From Chryseobacterium arachidis (GTDB taxonomy: Bacteria; Bacteroidota; Bacteroidia; Flavobacteriales; Weeksellaceae): a DNA stretch of 64,000 nt. The stretch's first letter is position 1, and each line of letters begins with the position of its first letter. Positions 1 to 7,351 of this stretch are shown here, piece after piece. A model generated the notes under the pieces. It ran no database searches and was not told the origin of the DNA. It worked only from the letters and a program-made list of their open reading frames with translations. The stretch is taken from contig NZ_FQUT01000008.1 in NCBI RefSeq assembly GCF_900129245.1, positions 1 through 64,000 on the forward strand, given 5' to 3'. Both the position numbers and the translations under genes were made by a program.

Positions 1-124
1 TCTGGCAATCTGTTTAGTTCACTTTATTTTCTCTGGTTCTTCAGAATTATAATTATTATCTAAGTTAATGCTAAATCCTTTGGCAAATCTAAAGGCGATC
101 TGTGGGAATTTATATATAAAACTT

Positions 125-326
125 GTTTAAACTTTTTATTTAACCACAAAAGACACAAAAGATTTAGATAATATGTTTAAAGTTTATCATTAAATTGACA
201 TAAAAAGAACACATAAGTTTAAAAAAAATCTTTGATTTTTATTCTTTTGAGAGCTTTTATTATCTAATAATAGCTGGAAGAATATCTTTTGTGCCTTTTG
301 TGGTTAAATTTAAAATTAGTTTAAAC
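125..326. repeat. MITE-like palindromic element, copy 1
   Basis: A non-coding element of about 200 bp bounded by near-perfect inverted arms. AACCACAAAAG-type arms of 21 nt at 142-162 and 285-305 differ at one position. Outer arms GTTTAAACT (125-133) and AGTTTAAAC (318-326) match perfectly, and an inner pair TTAGATAAT (164-172) and ATTATCTAA (259-267) nests inside. A second, highly similar copy is at 20866-21068. No transposase is encoded. Bases 1-124 and 327-388 hold no gene that I can support. Confidence 0.8.
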
Positions 327-388
327 AGACTTATAACTAAATTCAATTTCATTCGTTTTTTGCTTTTAAAATTCAGAAATTTGCCTTT

Positions 389-1048
389 ATGAATATTCAG
401 GAAAATTATAACCATATAAAAAATCAGCTTCCGGAACATGTGCAATTGGTAGCTGTTTCAAAAACGCATCCCGTTTCGGCTATTCAGGAAGTTCATGATC
501 TTGGACAGAGAGTTTTTGGCGAAAATAAAGTTCAGGAACTGATGGAGAAATATCCTCTCCTTCCTAAAGATATCCAGTGGCATTTGATCGGGCATCTTCA
601 GACGAATAAAGTAAAATATATTGCTGAATTTGTGGACACGATCCAAAGTGTAGATTCTGACAAACTATTGTTGGAAATCAATAAAGAAGCAGGAAAACAT
701 AATAGGATAATTAAAGTTCTGCTTCAGGTAAAAATCGCTGAAGAGGAAAGCAAGTTCGGATTGGAAATTGAAGAAGCAAAAGATCTGTTCCAAAAATATA
801 TCAACGGAGAATATCAAAATATTGAGATCACAGGTTTAATGGGGATGGCAACATTTACCGAAGACGAATCTCAAATAAAAGAGGAATTTTTAAACCTAAA
901 AAGTCTTTTTGACGAATTAAATCAACAAAAACCGTTAAAAACATTATCAATGGGAATGAGTGACGATTTCCCGATAGCCATTGATTGTGGCGCTAATTCC
1001 GTAAGAGTAGGATCGGCAATTTTCGGAAGAAGGGATTATTCGAAATAA
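389..1048 (+). CDS. YggS family PLP homeostasis protein (PLPBP)
   Basis: A 219-residue protein of the YggS/PROSC family, a single-domain PLP-binding TIM barrel resembling alanine racemase that buffers free pyridoxal phosphate in the cytoplasm. It is not a known enzyme. The cofactor lysine lies in AVSKTHP (K25). The family blocks FGENKVQE, WHLIGHLQTNK and the C-terminal SMGMSDDFPIAI and VRVGSAIFG are all present, and the length is normal. The ATG follows about 60 bp after the end of a MITE-like repeat. The next gene on the same strand is a sigma-54-type response regulator with its own promoter element, so an operon is possible but not required. Confidence 0.95.
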   Translation: MNIQENYNHIKNQLPEHVQLVAVSKTHPVSAIQEVHDLGQRVFGENKVQELMEKYPLLPKDIQWHLIGHLQTNKVKYIAEFVDTIQSVDSDKLLLEINKEAGKHNRIIKVLLQVKIAEEESKFGLEIEEAKDLFQKYINGEYQNIEITGLMGMATFTEDESQIKEEFLNLKSLFDELNQQKPLKTLSMGMSDDFPIAIDCGANSVRVGSAIFGRRDYSK

Positions 1049-1065
1049 TGTTTTAGGTATAGTTT

Positions 1066-1099
1066 TTGCTAATAATTCAATCAAAAAAATCTAAATTTG
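1066..1099 (+). promoter_or_regulatory. Bacteroidete promoter of the response regulator, possibly leaderless
   Basis: TTG at 1066-1068 and TAAATTTG at 1092-1099 match the Bacteroidota consensus TTG-N(17-23)-TAnnTTTG with 23 bp spacing. Only 5 bases separate the -7 box from the ATG at 1105. Transcription would therefore start at or next to the start codon. Confidence 0.55.
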
Positions 1100-1104
1100 C
1101 AACT

Positions 1105-2289
1105 ATGCAAAAAATCCTTATTGTAGAAGACGAAAAAGCAATCTCAGGGGTACTTCACAGTATTCTTTCTGACGAACTAACTGACTATGAATTTGTAATC
1201 GCCGAAGACGGGTTGGAAGGTTATAAACAGGTAGAAAAAGAAGATTTCGCACTGGTGATTTCTGATATCAAAATGCCTAAGCTTTCCGGAACTGAACTTT
1301 TAAAACAAAGTTTAGCCTTAAAGCCCGATTCCACTTTTATCATGATCTCAGGACACGCGGACATTGATTCTGCGGTTTCCTGTCTGAGAGATGGCGCTTA
1401 TGATTTCATTTCTAAGCCTATCGACATCAACAGATTGATTACCAGCGTAAAAAATGCGTTAGCCAAAGAAACTTTGAAGAAAGAAAACAAAAATCTTCAA
1501 ACTGAAAATAAAACATTAAAGAAGAAAGTTAACAAAAAGTATCAAATGATCGGTGAATCCGCTGGTTTGCAGAAGATCCAGGATATGATCGAGAAAGTTG
1601 CTGCTTCTGATGCAAGGGTTTTGATTACAGGACCAAACGGTGCAGGAAAAGAACTGGTTGCTCATGCCATTCATAATCAAAGTGACAGAGCAAGAGGTCC
1701 GATGGTGGAAGTAAACTGTGCCGCAATTCCTTCAGAATTGATTGAGTCTGAATTATTTGGACACGTAAAAGGTTCTTTTACAGGTGCAATCAAGGATAAG
1801 CAAGGAAAATTCGAACAGGCAAACGGAGGTACTATTTTCCTCGATGAAATCGGAGATATGAGCTTAATTGCTCAGGCTAAAGTTTTGAGAGCACTTCAGG
1901 AAAGCAAAGTTTCTCCTGTAGGAAGCGATAAGGAGATAAAAGTTGATGTAAGAGTTCTTGCAGCAACCAACAAAAATATGCAGAAGGAAATTGAAGCCGG
2001 AAGATTCAGAGAAGACCTTTACCACAGACTTTCTGTGATCGAGATCTATGTACCGCCGTTGGATGAAAGAAAAGAAGATATCAAATTATTGGTAGAACAT
2101 TTCTCTGGAATGATCGCCGATGAACACGGTACTGCCGTAAAAAAATTCGATGATAAAGCTGTTGATGCGTTAAAAGCACTTTCATGGACAGGGAATATCA
2201 GAGAATTGAGAAACGTTGTAGAAAGGCTGATTATTTTAGGAGGAAACACAGTTTCTGCTGAAGACGTTGCAAGTTTTGTAAGGAAGTAA
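1105..2289 (+). CDS. Sigma-54-dependent response regulator lacking the Fis-type HTH
   Basis: A 394-residue NtrC-type regulator. The receiver domain (about 1-120) has acidic residues E8/D9, phospho-acceptor D54 in SDIKMP and the conserved Lys of FISKP. A charged coiled linker (about 120-145) leads to a sigma-54 AAA+ domain with Walker A GPNGAGKE, the sigma-54 contact loop GSFTGA, Walker B GGTIFLDEIGDM and the arginine region GRFREDLYHRL. The protein ends shortly after WTGNIRELRNVVERL, so the usual C-terminal Fis-type DNA-binding helix-turn-helix is missing; full-length NtrC proteins have about 450-480 residues. It may activate RpoN holoenzyme without DNA targeting or through a partner. A longer reading from TTG at 1066 adds 13 residues but would put the -33 and -7 elements inside the gene, so the ATG at 1105 is chosen. 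No histidine kinase is adjacent. Confidence 0.9.
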   Translation: MQKILIVEDEKAISGVLHSILSDELTDYEFVIAEDGLEGYKQVEKEDFALVISDIKMPKLSGTELLKQSLALKPDSTFIMISGHADIDSAVSCLRDGAYDFISKPIDINRLITSVKNALAKETLKKENKNLQTENKTLKKKVNKKYQMIGESAGLQKIQDMIEKVAASDARVLITGPNGAGKELVAHAIHNQSDRARGPMVEVNCAAIPSELIESELFGHVKGSFTGAIKDKQGKFEQANGGTIFLDEIGDMSLIAQAKVLRALQESKVSPVGSDKEIKVDVRVLAATNKNMQKEIEAGRFREDLYHRLSVIEIYVPPLDERKEDIKLLVEHFSGMIADEHGTAVKKFDDKAVDALKALSWTGNIRELRNVVERLIILGGNTVSAEDVASFVRK

Positions 2290-2317
2290 TGTAACATTAC
2301 TCATTATAAATTATAAA

Positions 2318-2352
2318 AATTGCAGTATCATTTGTTACTGCAATTTTTTTTG
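2318..2352 (+). terminator. Rho-independent terminator after the response regulator
   Basis: Perfect 10-bp stem AATTGCAGTA (2318-2327) / TACTGCAATT (2336-2345), an 8-nt loop and a run of T. Confidence 0.85.
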
Positions 2353-2383
2353 TATTAGAACTATATATGAACGATAAACTATT

Positions 2384-3745
2384 ATGAACTTTTTAAATAA
2401 AAATTACACGAAAGAATGCCTGACTCTGGCTCTTCCGGTCATGTTGACGCAGGTTGGACAGGTTTCGGTAAATCTTTTCGACAATATTATTGTAGGAAAC
2501 CTTTTGGGGGCGGATGCACTGGCTTCTGTTTCATTAGGAAATGCAGTATTTTTCTCCATGTTTGTGTTGGCATTAGGATTTTCTTTTGCCATTCCTCCAT
2601 TGGTTTCTGAAGCACATTCACAAAATGATCACAAAACGATCAATTCAGTTTTCAGTCATGGATTTGTTATTAATATAACGGTGGGTATTTTATTAATGGG
2701 TATTTTGCTTTTGGGAATGCCACTACTCTACAAATCGGGTCAGCCAGAAAAAATTATTCCGGATACCGTTGACTTTTTAACGATTATGGCCATCAGTATT
2801 GTTCCGTTCATGGCGTTTCAGACTTTAAGAGAGGTTTCTGAAGGGTTATCTTACACGATTGGAGTTACTAAAGCAACCATTATCGCCAACGTAATTAATA
2901 TTGTTTTAAACTATGTTTTCATTAAAGGTCTCTGGATTTTCCCTGAAATGGGAGTGAAAGGTTCTGCATTAGCCAGTCTGATTGCCAGAATTTTTATGGT
3001 GGTATTTCTTTATTTCGTTCTTTTGAATGAGAAGAAAACCCAACAGTATATCAAGGATTTTTCATTAAAGATCCAGATTTTCACCAAAGAAATGTTTGAA
3101 AAAATGATCCGATTAGGCTTTCCGACCGCTTTGCAGATGTTTTTTGAAGTAACGGCTTTTGCAGGTGCGGCATTTATTTGCGGATTAATTTCTGCTCATG
3201 ATATTGCTTCTCACCAGATCGCATTGAGTATGGCTTCATTTACCTTTAATCTCTGCATTGGTTTCAGTGTGGCCTCAACGGTGATGATCGGCCGAAAATT
3301 AGGAGAACAGAATTTTGTTGAGCTAAGAAAGATCGGGATCAATAATCTGAAAATTGCGTTTATTTTCATGACGATCTGCGGGATTATTTTCATTTTGGGA
3401 CGAAATATTCTTCCGACATTCTTTACAAAAAAAGAAGAAATTGAGGTAATTACCTTAGCTTCAAAACTCTTGATTATTGCTGCTTTGTTCCAGCTTTCCG
3501 ACGGAATCCAGGTAACAGCCTTAGGAATGTTAAGAGGTTTGCAGGATGTGAAAATTCCTTCCATCTATACTTTCATTGCGTATTGGATCATTACAATTCC
3601 TTTGGGATATTTGCTTTGTTTCGTCCTGAAAATGGGCGCTTTCGGAATGTGGATCGCATTAGGTTTGGGATTAACGGTTTCCGCCGTGATGCTCGTGAAA
3701 CGATTTTTGAATATGTCTGCAAAGAGAATTAAACAGAATTTATAA
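2384..3745 (+). CDS. MATE family efflux transporter
   Basis: A 453-residue integral inner-membrane protein with about 12 hydrophobic helices in two homologous halves. The start LTLALPVMLTQVGQVSVNLFD is typical of NorM-like MATE exporters, which expel cationic drugs in exchange for sodium or protons. Internal pseudo-symmetry is visible: the second half restarts near MIRLGFPTALQMFFEVTAF. The length is normal for the family. It is preceded by a strong terminator, so it is probably transcribed alone. The substrate cannot be predicted. Confidence 0.92.
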   Translation: MNFLNKNYTKECLTLALPVMLTQVGQVSVNLFDNIIVGNLLGADALASVSLGNAVFFSMFVLALGFSFAIPPLVSEAHSQNDHKTINSVFSHGFVINITVGILLMGILLLGMPLLYKSGQPEKIIPDTVDFLTIMAISIVPFMAFQTLREVSEGLSYTIGVTKATIIANVINIVLNYVFIKGLWIFPEMGVKGSALASLIARIFMVVFLYFVLLNEKKTQQYIKDFSLKIQIFTKEMFEKMIRLGFPTALQMFFEVTAFAGAAFICGLISAHDIASHQIALSMASFTFNLCIGFSVASTVMIGRKLGEQNFVELRKIGINNLKIAFIFMTICGIIFILGRNILPTFFTKKEEIEVITLASKLLIIAALFQLSDGIQVTALGMLRGLQDVKIPSIYTFIAYWIITIPLGYLLCFVLKMGAFGMWIALGLGLTVSAVMLVKRFLNMSAKRIKQNL

Positions 3746-3750
3746 TATTG

Positions 3751-3776
3751 AAAGCGGCTTTTGGGATCGCTTTTTT
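3751..3776 (+). terminator. Probable terminator of the MATE gene
   Basis: Short stem AAAGCG (3751-3756) / CGCTTT (3768-3773) followed by T residues, directly after the stop codon. Confidence 0.5.
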
Positions 3777-3892
3777 GCTTGTTTTAAATTTCCAAACCTT
3801 TTTAACAGCTTATTGCTTTCATAATATAGTTAATGTATTTTCCGTATGAATTTCAGTTCATTTTTAAATTATTATGAAAAATTATTTTGTCT

Positions 3893-3914
3893 AGATTCCT
3901 ACGGAATGACAAAG
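3893..3914. repeat. REP-like half-site ending in GGAATGACAAAG
   Basis: AGATTCCTACGGAATGACAAAG resembles one arm of the GTCATTCC-type dispersed palindromes seen complete at 43311-43394. No matching left arm is present here. Confidence 0.45.
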
Positions 3915-3983
3915 CGTGAAATCATACTTTACTATTGTAATACCTACAAATTCTAGCCCCGATTGAACGGCATGTTTGAGCTC

Positions 3984-4030
3984 TTTTCGGGTTTAGGCGG
4001 CGGCTTTTAGCCGCCGCCTAAACCCGAAAA
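3984..4030. repeat. GC-rich perfect hairpin between convergent genes
   Basis: Two perfectly complementary 22-nt arms (3984-4005 and 4009-4030) flank a TTT loop. The inner stem is the GC-rich AGGCGGCGGC/GCCGCCGCCT, in sharp contrast to the AT-rich surroundings. It lies between the convergent MATE and GNAT genes. A shorter hairpin of the same design is at 40726-40754. The 370-bp gap 3746-4115 otherwise holds only REP-like half-sites. Confidence 0.85.
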
Positions 4031-4078
4031 AGCGAGTAGTGAAAGCGGGAAATAGCTCCTTAAAATAAATATTCTTCT

Positions 4079-4116
4079 GAGATTACTTCGTCGCTTCGCT
4101 CCTCGCAATGACAAAC
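4079..4116. repeat. REP-like half-site ending in GCAATGACAAAC
   Basis: A GAGATT...TCGCTTCGCTCCTCGCAATGACAAAC segment is the right half of the bacteroidete GTCATTCC-type repeat. It abuts the stop codon of the GNAT gene. Confidence 0.45.
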
Positions 4117-4619
4117 TATCCTACCCTTTTTCCCAAAATCACCAAAGTTCTTTCCACACCATCCAAAACCGCAACATCACGGAAAACACCCCAATCTTCA
4201 AAACCAAAATGCCTGAATAATTTCAGGCTCGGTTCGTTGTGTAAAAAGATGAAACCCAACAATGTTTTCACTCCGAATTTTCCGGCGTTGTCAATGCAGT
4301 ATTGAAGAACTTTCTTGCCCAATCCTTTTCCACGGCAGCTTTCATCCATGTAGATGCTCATTTCCACGGTTCCGTTGTATGCAGGTCTGCCATAAAATGA
4401 AGAAAAACTTACCCAACCCATCGTTTTATTTTTCTGATCCTCGATTATCCAAAGTGGTCGTGTTTCAGCATTATGCTCTTTAAACCATTGCAATCTGCTT
4501 TCTACGGAAACAGGCTCTGTATCGGCAGTTACCATTCTTGAAGGGATGGTGGAATTGTAGATTTCAACGATTTTTGGTAAGTCCTCCAGGTTTGCATTCC
4601 TGAATTTTATTTCTTCCAT
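4116..4619 (-). CDS. GNAT N-acetyltransferase, phosphinothricin-acetyltransferase-like
   Basis: A 167-residue single-domain GNAT protein that transfers acetyl from acetyl-CoA to an amine. Strand 4 and the CoA pyrophosphate loop are seen in VEMSIYMDESCRGKGLGKKVL (R/Q-x-x-G-x-G/A motif RGKGLG), followed by the LLGFIFLHNEPSLKLFRHFGF block with the conserved Asn of this class. The N-terminal region with IYNSTIPSRMVTADTEPVS is characteristic of the Pat/Bar/YwnH branch. The true substrate (amino acid analogue, methionine derivative or other) cannot be read from sequence. A TATCTTTG -7 box lies 20 bp upstream of the ATG. Confidence 0.88.
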   Translation of the reverse strand: MEEIKFRNANLEDLPKIVEIYNSTIPSRMVTADTEPVSVESRLQWFKEHNAETRPLWIIEDQKNKTMGWVSFSSFYGRPAYNGTVEMSIYMDESCRGKGLGKKVLQYCIDNAGKFGVKTLLGFIFLHNEPSLKLFRHFGFEDWGVFRDVAVLDGVERTLVILGKRVG

Positions 4620-4639
4620 TGTATGACAGCATATTTCTG

Positions 4640-4647
4640 CAAAGATA
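4640..4647 (-). promoter_or_regulatory. -7 promoter element of the GNAT gene
   Basis: On the minus strand this reads TATCTTTG, an exact TAnnTTTG match, 20 bases upstream of the ATG. I see no clear -33 TTG. Confidence 0.5.
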
Positions 4648-4675
4648 CAGGAAGATTTCTACTGTAGGACAGGAA

Positions 4676-5260
4676 TTATTCTTCGTTATTTTTTTCTTTT
4701 TCTTCCAGTTCTTTCAGAGCACGGTTGAGACTTCTCACCGTAATTCCAAGATAGGCAGCCATATCTTCTTTTGAAATTTCCATTTCTTTGGATTTCAGGT
4801 CAAGAAGCTGGGATAAAGTATGTTCTGTCGTATGAAGCTGTTGGTAAGATGCTCTGCTCGAAGTATTAACGATACGTTCTGCAAAGACATCAAGCAAAAG
4901 ATTATTTAAGCCCAAATCATTTTTAATTAATGACTGAAAATAAGGAATCGTCATGGAATATGCTGTAACTTCCGTAATCGCTTCAATGCTGCAAAGACAG
5001 GGAACATTTTTAATGACCTCAATTTCACCGACAATTTCGCCTTTTCCTAAAAATTCAACAATATATTCTTTGTCGTTTTCTTCCACGAAATAACATTTGG
5101 TAATTCCGTTTTTCACGAGCATTATCTTCGTTGATATTTCATTCTGCGTCAATATTTTATCACCTTTATCGAAAGATTTCAATACAATATTTCCTTTATG
5201 ATCTTTTTTGCTGTAAAGCTCTTCCAAATAATCTAAAAATGTCTGGTTTGTACGTAACAT
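4676..5260 (-). CDS. Crp/Fnr family transcriptional regulator
   Basis: A 194-residue regulator. A cyclic-nucleotide-binding-type beta roll (about 20-120, with KGDKILTQNEISTKIMLVKNG) is followed by the dimerisation helix and a C-terminal winged HTH whose recognition helix lies in MAAYLGITVRSLNRALKELEE. It has no Fnr cysteine cluster, so it is not an obvious iron-sulfur oxygen sensor; whether it binds cAMP is unknown. It is divergent from the HAD hydrolase gene. A perfect GGACA-AA-TGTCC inverted repeat sits about 11 bp upstream of its start codon and may be its own operator. Confidence 0.88.
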   Translation of the reverse strand: MLRTNQTFLDYLEELYSKKDHKGNIVLKSFDKGDKILTQNEISTKIMLVKNGITKCYFVEENDKEYIVEFLGKGEIVGEIEVIKNVPCLCSIEAITEVTAYSMTIPYFQSLIKNDLGLNNLLLDVFAERIVNTSSRASYQQLHTTEHTLSQLLDLKSKEMEISKEDMAAYLGITVRSLNRALKELEEKEKNNEE

Positions 5261-5270
5261 ATCTCGTTGG

Positions 5271-5282
5271 GGACAAATGTCC
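5271..5282. promoter_or_regulatory. Candidate Crp/Fnr operator (GGACA-AA-TGTCC)
   Basis: A perfect 5+2+5 inverted repeat in the divergent region between the Crp/Fnr gene and the HAD gene. On the minus strand it overlaps GACATTTG, one base away from a TAnnTTTG box, so binding could block transcription of the regulator itself. The operator role is inference. Confidence 0.4.
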
Positions 5283-5349
5283 TTTTCTGGTTTATTTATT
5301 ATACTGAATTTTGTCGGCAGAAAATTACAAAATCTAAAATGAATACAAT

Positions 5350-6036
5350 ATGAATTCTATTACTACCATTGCTTTTGATGCAGATGATACACTTTGGATT
5401 AACGAACCTTATTTTCAGAAGGCTGAAAAAGAATTTTGTACTTTGCTGGAAGACTATCTTCCTCAACATAATGTTTCCCAGGAATTATTTAAAACCGAAA
5501 TGCAGAATCTCAGTTTGTACGGATATGGCGTAAAAGGTTTCATGCTTTGTATGGTGGAAACCGTTTGCAGGGTTTCAAATAATACGGCATCATTGGAATT
5601 AATCAATAAAACGATCGAAATTGGGCATGAACTTCTTCAAAAACCGCTCGAATTGTTAGAAGGAGTTGAAGAAACACTGGAAAATTTAAAAGGAAAATAC
5701 AGGTTAATTGTTGCTACAAAAGGTGATTTGCTCGATCAGGAACGTAAACTTAAAAAATCCGGACTGCAGAATTATTTTCATCATATCGAAATCATGAGCG
5801 ACAAAAAAGAAAGCGATTATTTAAAACTCTTAAAGCATTTGGATTGTAAACCGGAGAATTTTTTAATGCTTGGAAATTCAATTAAATCAGATATTTTGCC
5901 TGTATTAGAAATCGGAGGATCTGCAGTACATATTCCTTATCATGTGACTTGGGCGCATGAACAGCATGATTTGAATTTGGAGGATGAACGTTTTTTAGAG
6001 TTTAAAAGTATTAAAGAAGTTTTGAATTACTTATAA
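5350..6036 (+). CDS. HAD family hydrolase (phosphatase-like)
   Basis: A 228-residue haloacid-dehalogenase-type phosphohydrolase. Motif I is FDADDTLW, with the nucleophile Asp and the +2 acid Asp both present. A helical cap follows, then motif II (VATKGD), the motif III lysine (MSDKKESDY) and motif IV residues around MLGNSIKSDILPVLEIGG. The aromatic-rich C-terminus (HIPYHVTWAHE) occurs in a bacterial subgroup annotated only as HAD hydrolases. A small phosphorylated metabolite is the likely substrate, but its identity is unknown. It is divergent from the Crp/Fnr gene and ends at a strong bidirectional terminator. Confidence 0.88.
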   Translation: MNSITTIAFDADDTLWINEPYFQKAEKEFCTLLEDYLPQHNVSQELFKTEMQNLSLYGYGVKGFMLCMVETVCRVSNNTASLELINKTIEIGHELLQKPLELLEGVEETLENLKGKYRLIVATKGDLLDQERKLKKSGLQNYFHHIEIMSDKKESDYLKLLKHLDCKPENFLMLGNSIKSDILPVLEIGGSAVHIPYHVTWAHEQHDLNLEDERFLEFKSIKEVLNYL

Positions 6037-6069
6037 AAAAATCTCGTTCAAAACTGAACGAGATTTTTT
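6036..6069. terminator. Bidirectional terminator
   Basis: A perfect 15-bp stem, AAAAAATCTCGTTCA (6036-6050) and its complement (6055-6069), with loop AAAC. A-run and T-run on both sides serve the convergent genes ending at 6036 and 6079. Confidence 0.92.
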
Positions 6070-6078
6070 TAAAACAAT

Positions 6079-6807
6079 TTATTTTGAACAAAATTCAATA
6101 TATTTTTTGATTATTTCTGAACTATATTTTTCATTAAAATAAATGAGTTTCTGGAAATAAGGGCGTTTTGTCTCTGTATAAAAATTCAGTTCAGCTACCA
6201 TTTCAACCAAACGTTTTGAAGATTCATGATCGTCTAAAATAATGATATCTAATTTATTGATTAAAGAATCAATTTCTTTTTGAGTCCAATTTGTTTTTGT
6301 ATTAAGTAAATTTTCTGTTCCTAAGTATTCTGCGGTGTTTTGCTTATTATTAATGATCATACTGTCTTTCCATTTTTTTTTCCATTCCGTCTGTTTTATA
6401 ACTTGCTTTTCAAAGAAAATATTCAAATACATTTCCTCATCTAAACGTGAAAACCCACCTACACATCCTTTCAAAATCGATACAGAATCATTACTTTTTC
6501 GATAATGTCTGAATAATTTTTCTAAAGATTTTGATTTTTGTCTAAATAGATTAATCATAGCATAATATTTAGGGACGTGATGTCCATTGTAAGCAATATA
6601 TTCCAATTCCTTATTGCTAGCTGCGTCTCCCATGTTTTCGCCAACTTTATACAAATCGCTTTCATGTCCATCTATACTTATATTTTTACTTTCAGCCCTT
6701 TTTGACTGAGATAATTGTTGATACAGTTTATTTACTTTCGGAGACAACTGTCCAAAATATAAAATCGGAATACATGTTAAAAGAATTAATATTTTCGTTT
6801 GTTTCAT
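6079..6807 (-). CDS. Exported protein of unknown function
   Basis: A 242-residue protein with an N-terminal signal peptide (Lys followed by the hydrophobic ILILLTCIPILYFGQ; cleavage probably near the Gln). The mature part is charged and probably mostly helical, with Ser/Lys/Asn-rich stretches; I recognise no catalytic motif. It lies upstream of a small unknown gene and shares the bidirectional terminator with the HAD gene. Possibly a periplasmic or outer-membrane-associated protein; no function is assigned. Confidence 0.7.
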   Translation of the reverse strand: MKQTKILILLTCIPILYFGQLSPKVNKLYQQLSQSKRAESKNISIDGHESDLYKVGENMGDAASNKELEYIAYNGHHVPKYYAMINLFRQKSKSLEKLFRHYRKSNDSVSILKGCVGGFSRLDEEMYLNIFFEKQVIKQTEWKKKWKDSMIINNKQNTAEYLGTENLLNTKTNWTQKEIDSLINKLDIIILDDHESSKRLVEMVAELNFYTETKRPYFQKLIYFNEKYSSEIIKKYIEFCSK

Positions 6808-6845
6808 GGTTATTATTATTGTGTATTTAGTTTTTTAGTGATTTT

Positions 6846-7283
6846 TTAGAGCTCTTTTATTTCTTTATATAAATTTCCCAGTTCCAAGTTATCTTTCCAG
6901 CCACCCGATTCTACCATAGAAATAATAATCATCTTTTTGAAATCTTCAAATTGTCTGGTTTCTCCTCTCACAACAGCATTTCCCCATGGAGCTGTGTCTT
7001 TAGGAATTACATATTCAACAGCAAATTCATTATAATTTTCCGATTGATATCCAACAATTACAACATAATGTTCATTACTTTTATCATGGTTAAACAAAAG
7101 TAGATGAGCATGTGAAGTCAATCCATAAATCTTAGTATTCATAAAGCTTATATTTAAAAATTCCAATACCTTCAACATCGGAGTTCCTATATCTGAAAAT
7201 GTATCTTCAGGTTTAGGAATAAATTCTTTATAAAATTCTTGAAGTGTTTGTCTATCTTGTTCTGGCCGTCTTACAATTGGCAT
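6846..7283 (-). CDS. Conserved-looking cytoplasmic protein of unknown function
   Basis: A 145-residue protein starting MPIVRRPEQDRQ. An upstream in-frame TTG would lengthen it by 14 residues, but that extension runs into the terminator stem of the preceding gene, so the ATG at 7283 is chosen. No signal peptide. The centre (HAHLLLFNHDKSNEHYVVIVGYQSE) suggests an alpha/beta fold. Size, composition and absence of enzyme motifs would suit a small accessory or immunity-type protein, but nothing in the sequence proves this. A 38-bp gap separates it from the exported protein at 6079. Confidence 0.65.
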   Translation of the reverse strand: MPIVRRPEQDRQTLQEFYKEFIPKPEDTFSDIGTPMLKVLEFLNISFMNTKIYGLTSHAHLLLFNHDKSNEHYVVIVGYQSENYNEFAVEYVIPKDTAPWGNAVVRGETRQFEDFKKMIIISMVESGGWKDNLELGNLYKEIKEL

Positions 7284-7313
7284 ATTTTCGATTTTAATAC
7301 AAATAAAAACAAA

Positions 7314-7339
7314 AAACTCGTCCAAAACTGAACGAGTTT
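7314..7339 (-). terminator. Terminator of the S9 peptidase gene
   Basis: An 11-bp stem with one mismatch (7314-7324 / 7329-7339) and loop AAAC. On the minus strand it is followed by TTTTTTGTTTTT. Its sequence is close to the terminator at 6036-6069. Confidence 0.8.
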
Positions 7340-7351
7340 ACTATGAATTTA

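Noticed and set aside
260..445. 61-residue minus-strand reading frame at the window start
   Set aside because: It lies across the MITE-like repeat and the yggS start, has no family features and is AT-rich low complexity.
3984..4030. Ordinary Rho-independent terminator
   Set aside because: The perfect GC stem has no proper T-run and lies 240 bp after the MATE stop, which has a closer candidate terminator.
4108..4305. 65-residue plus-strand frame near the GNAT gene
   Set aside because: Antisense to the C-terminus of a well-supported acetyltransferase.
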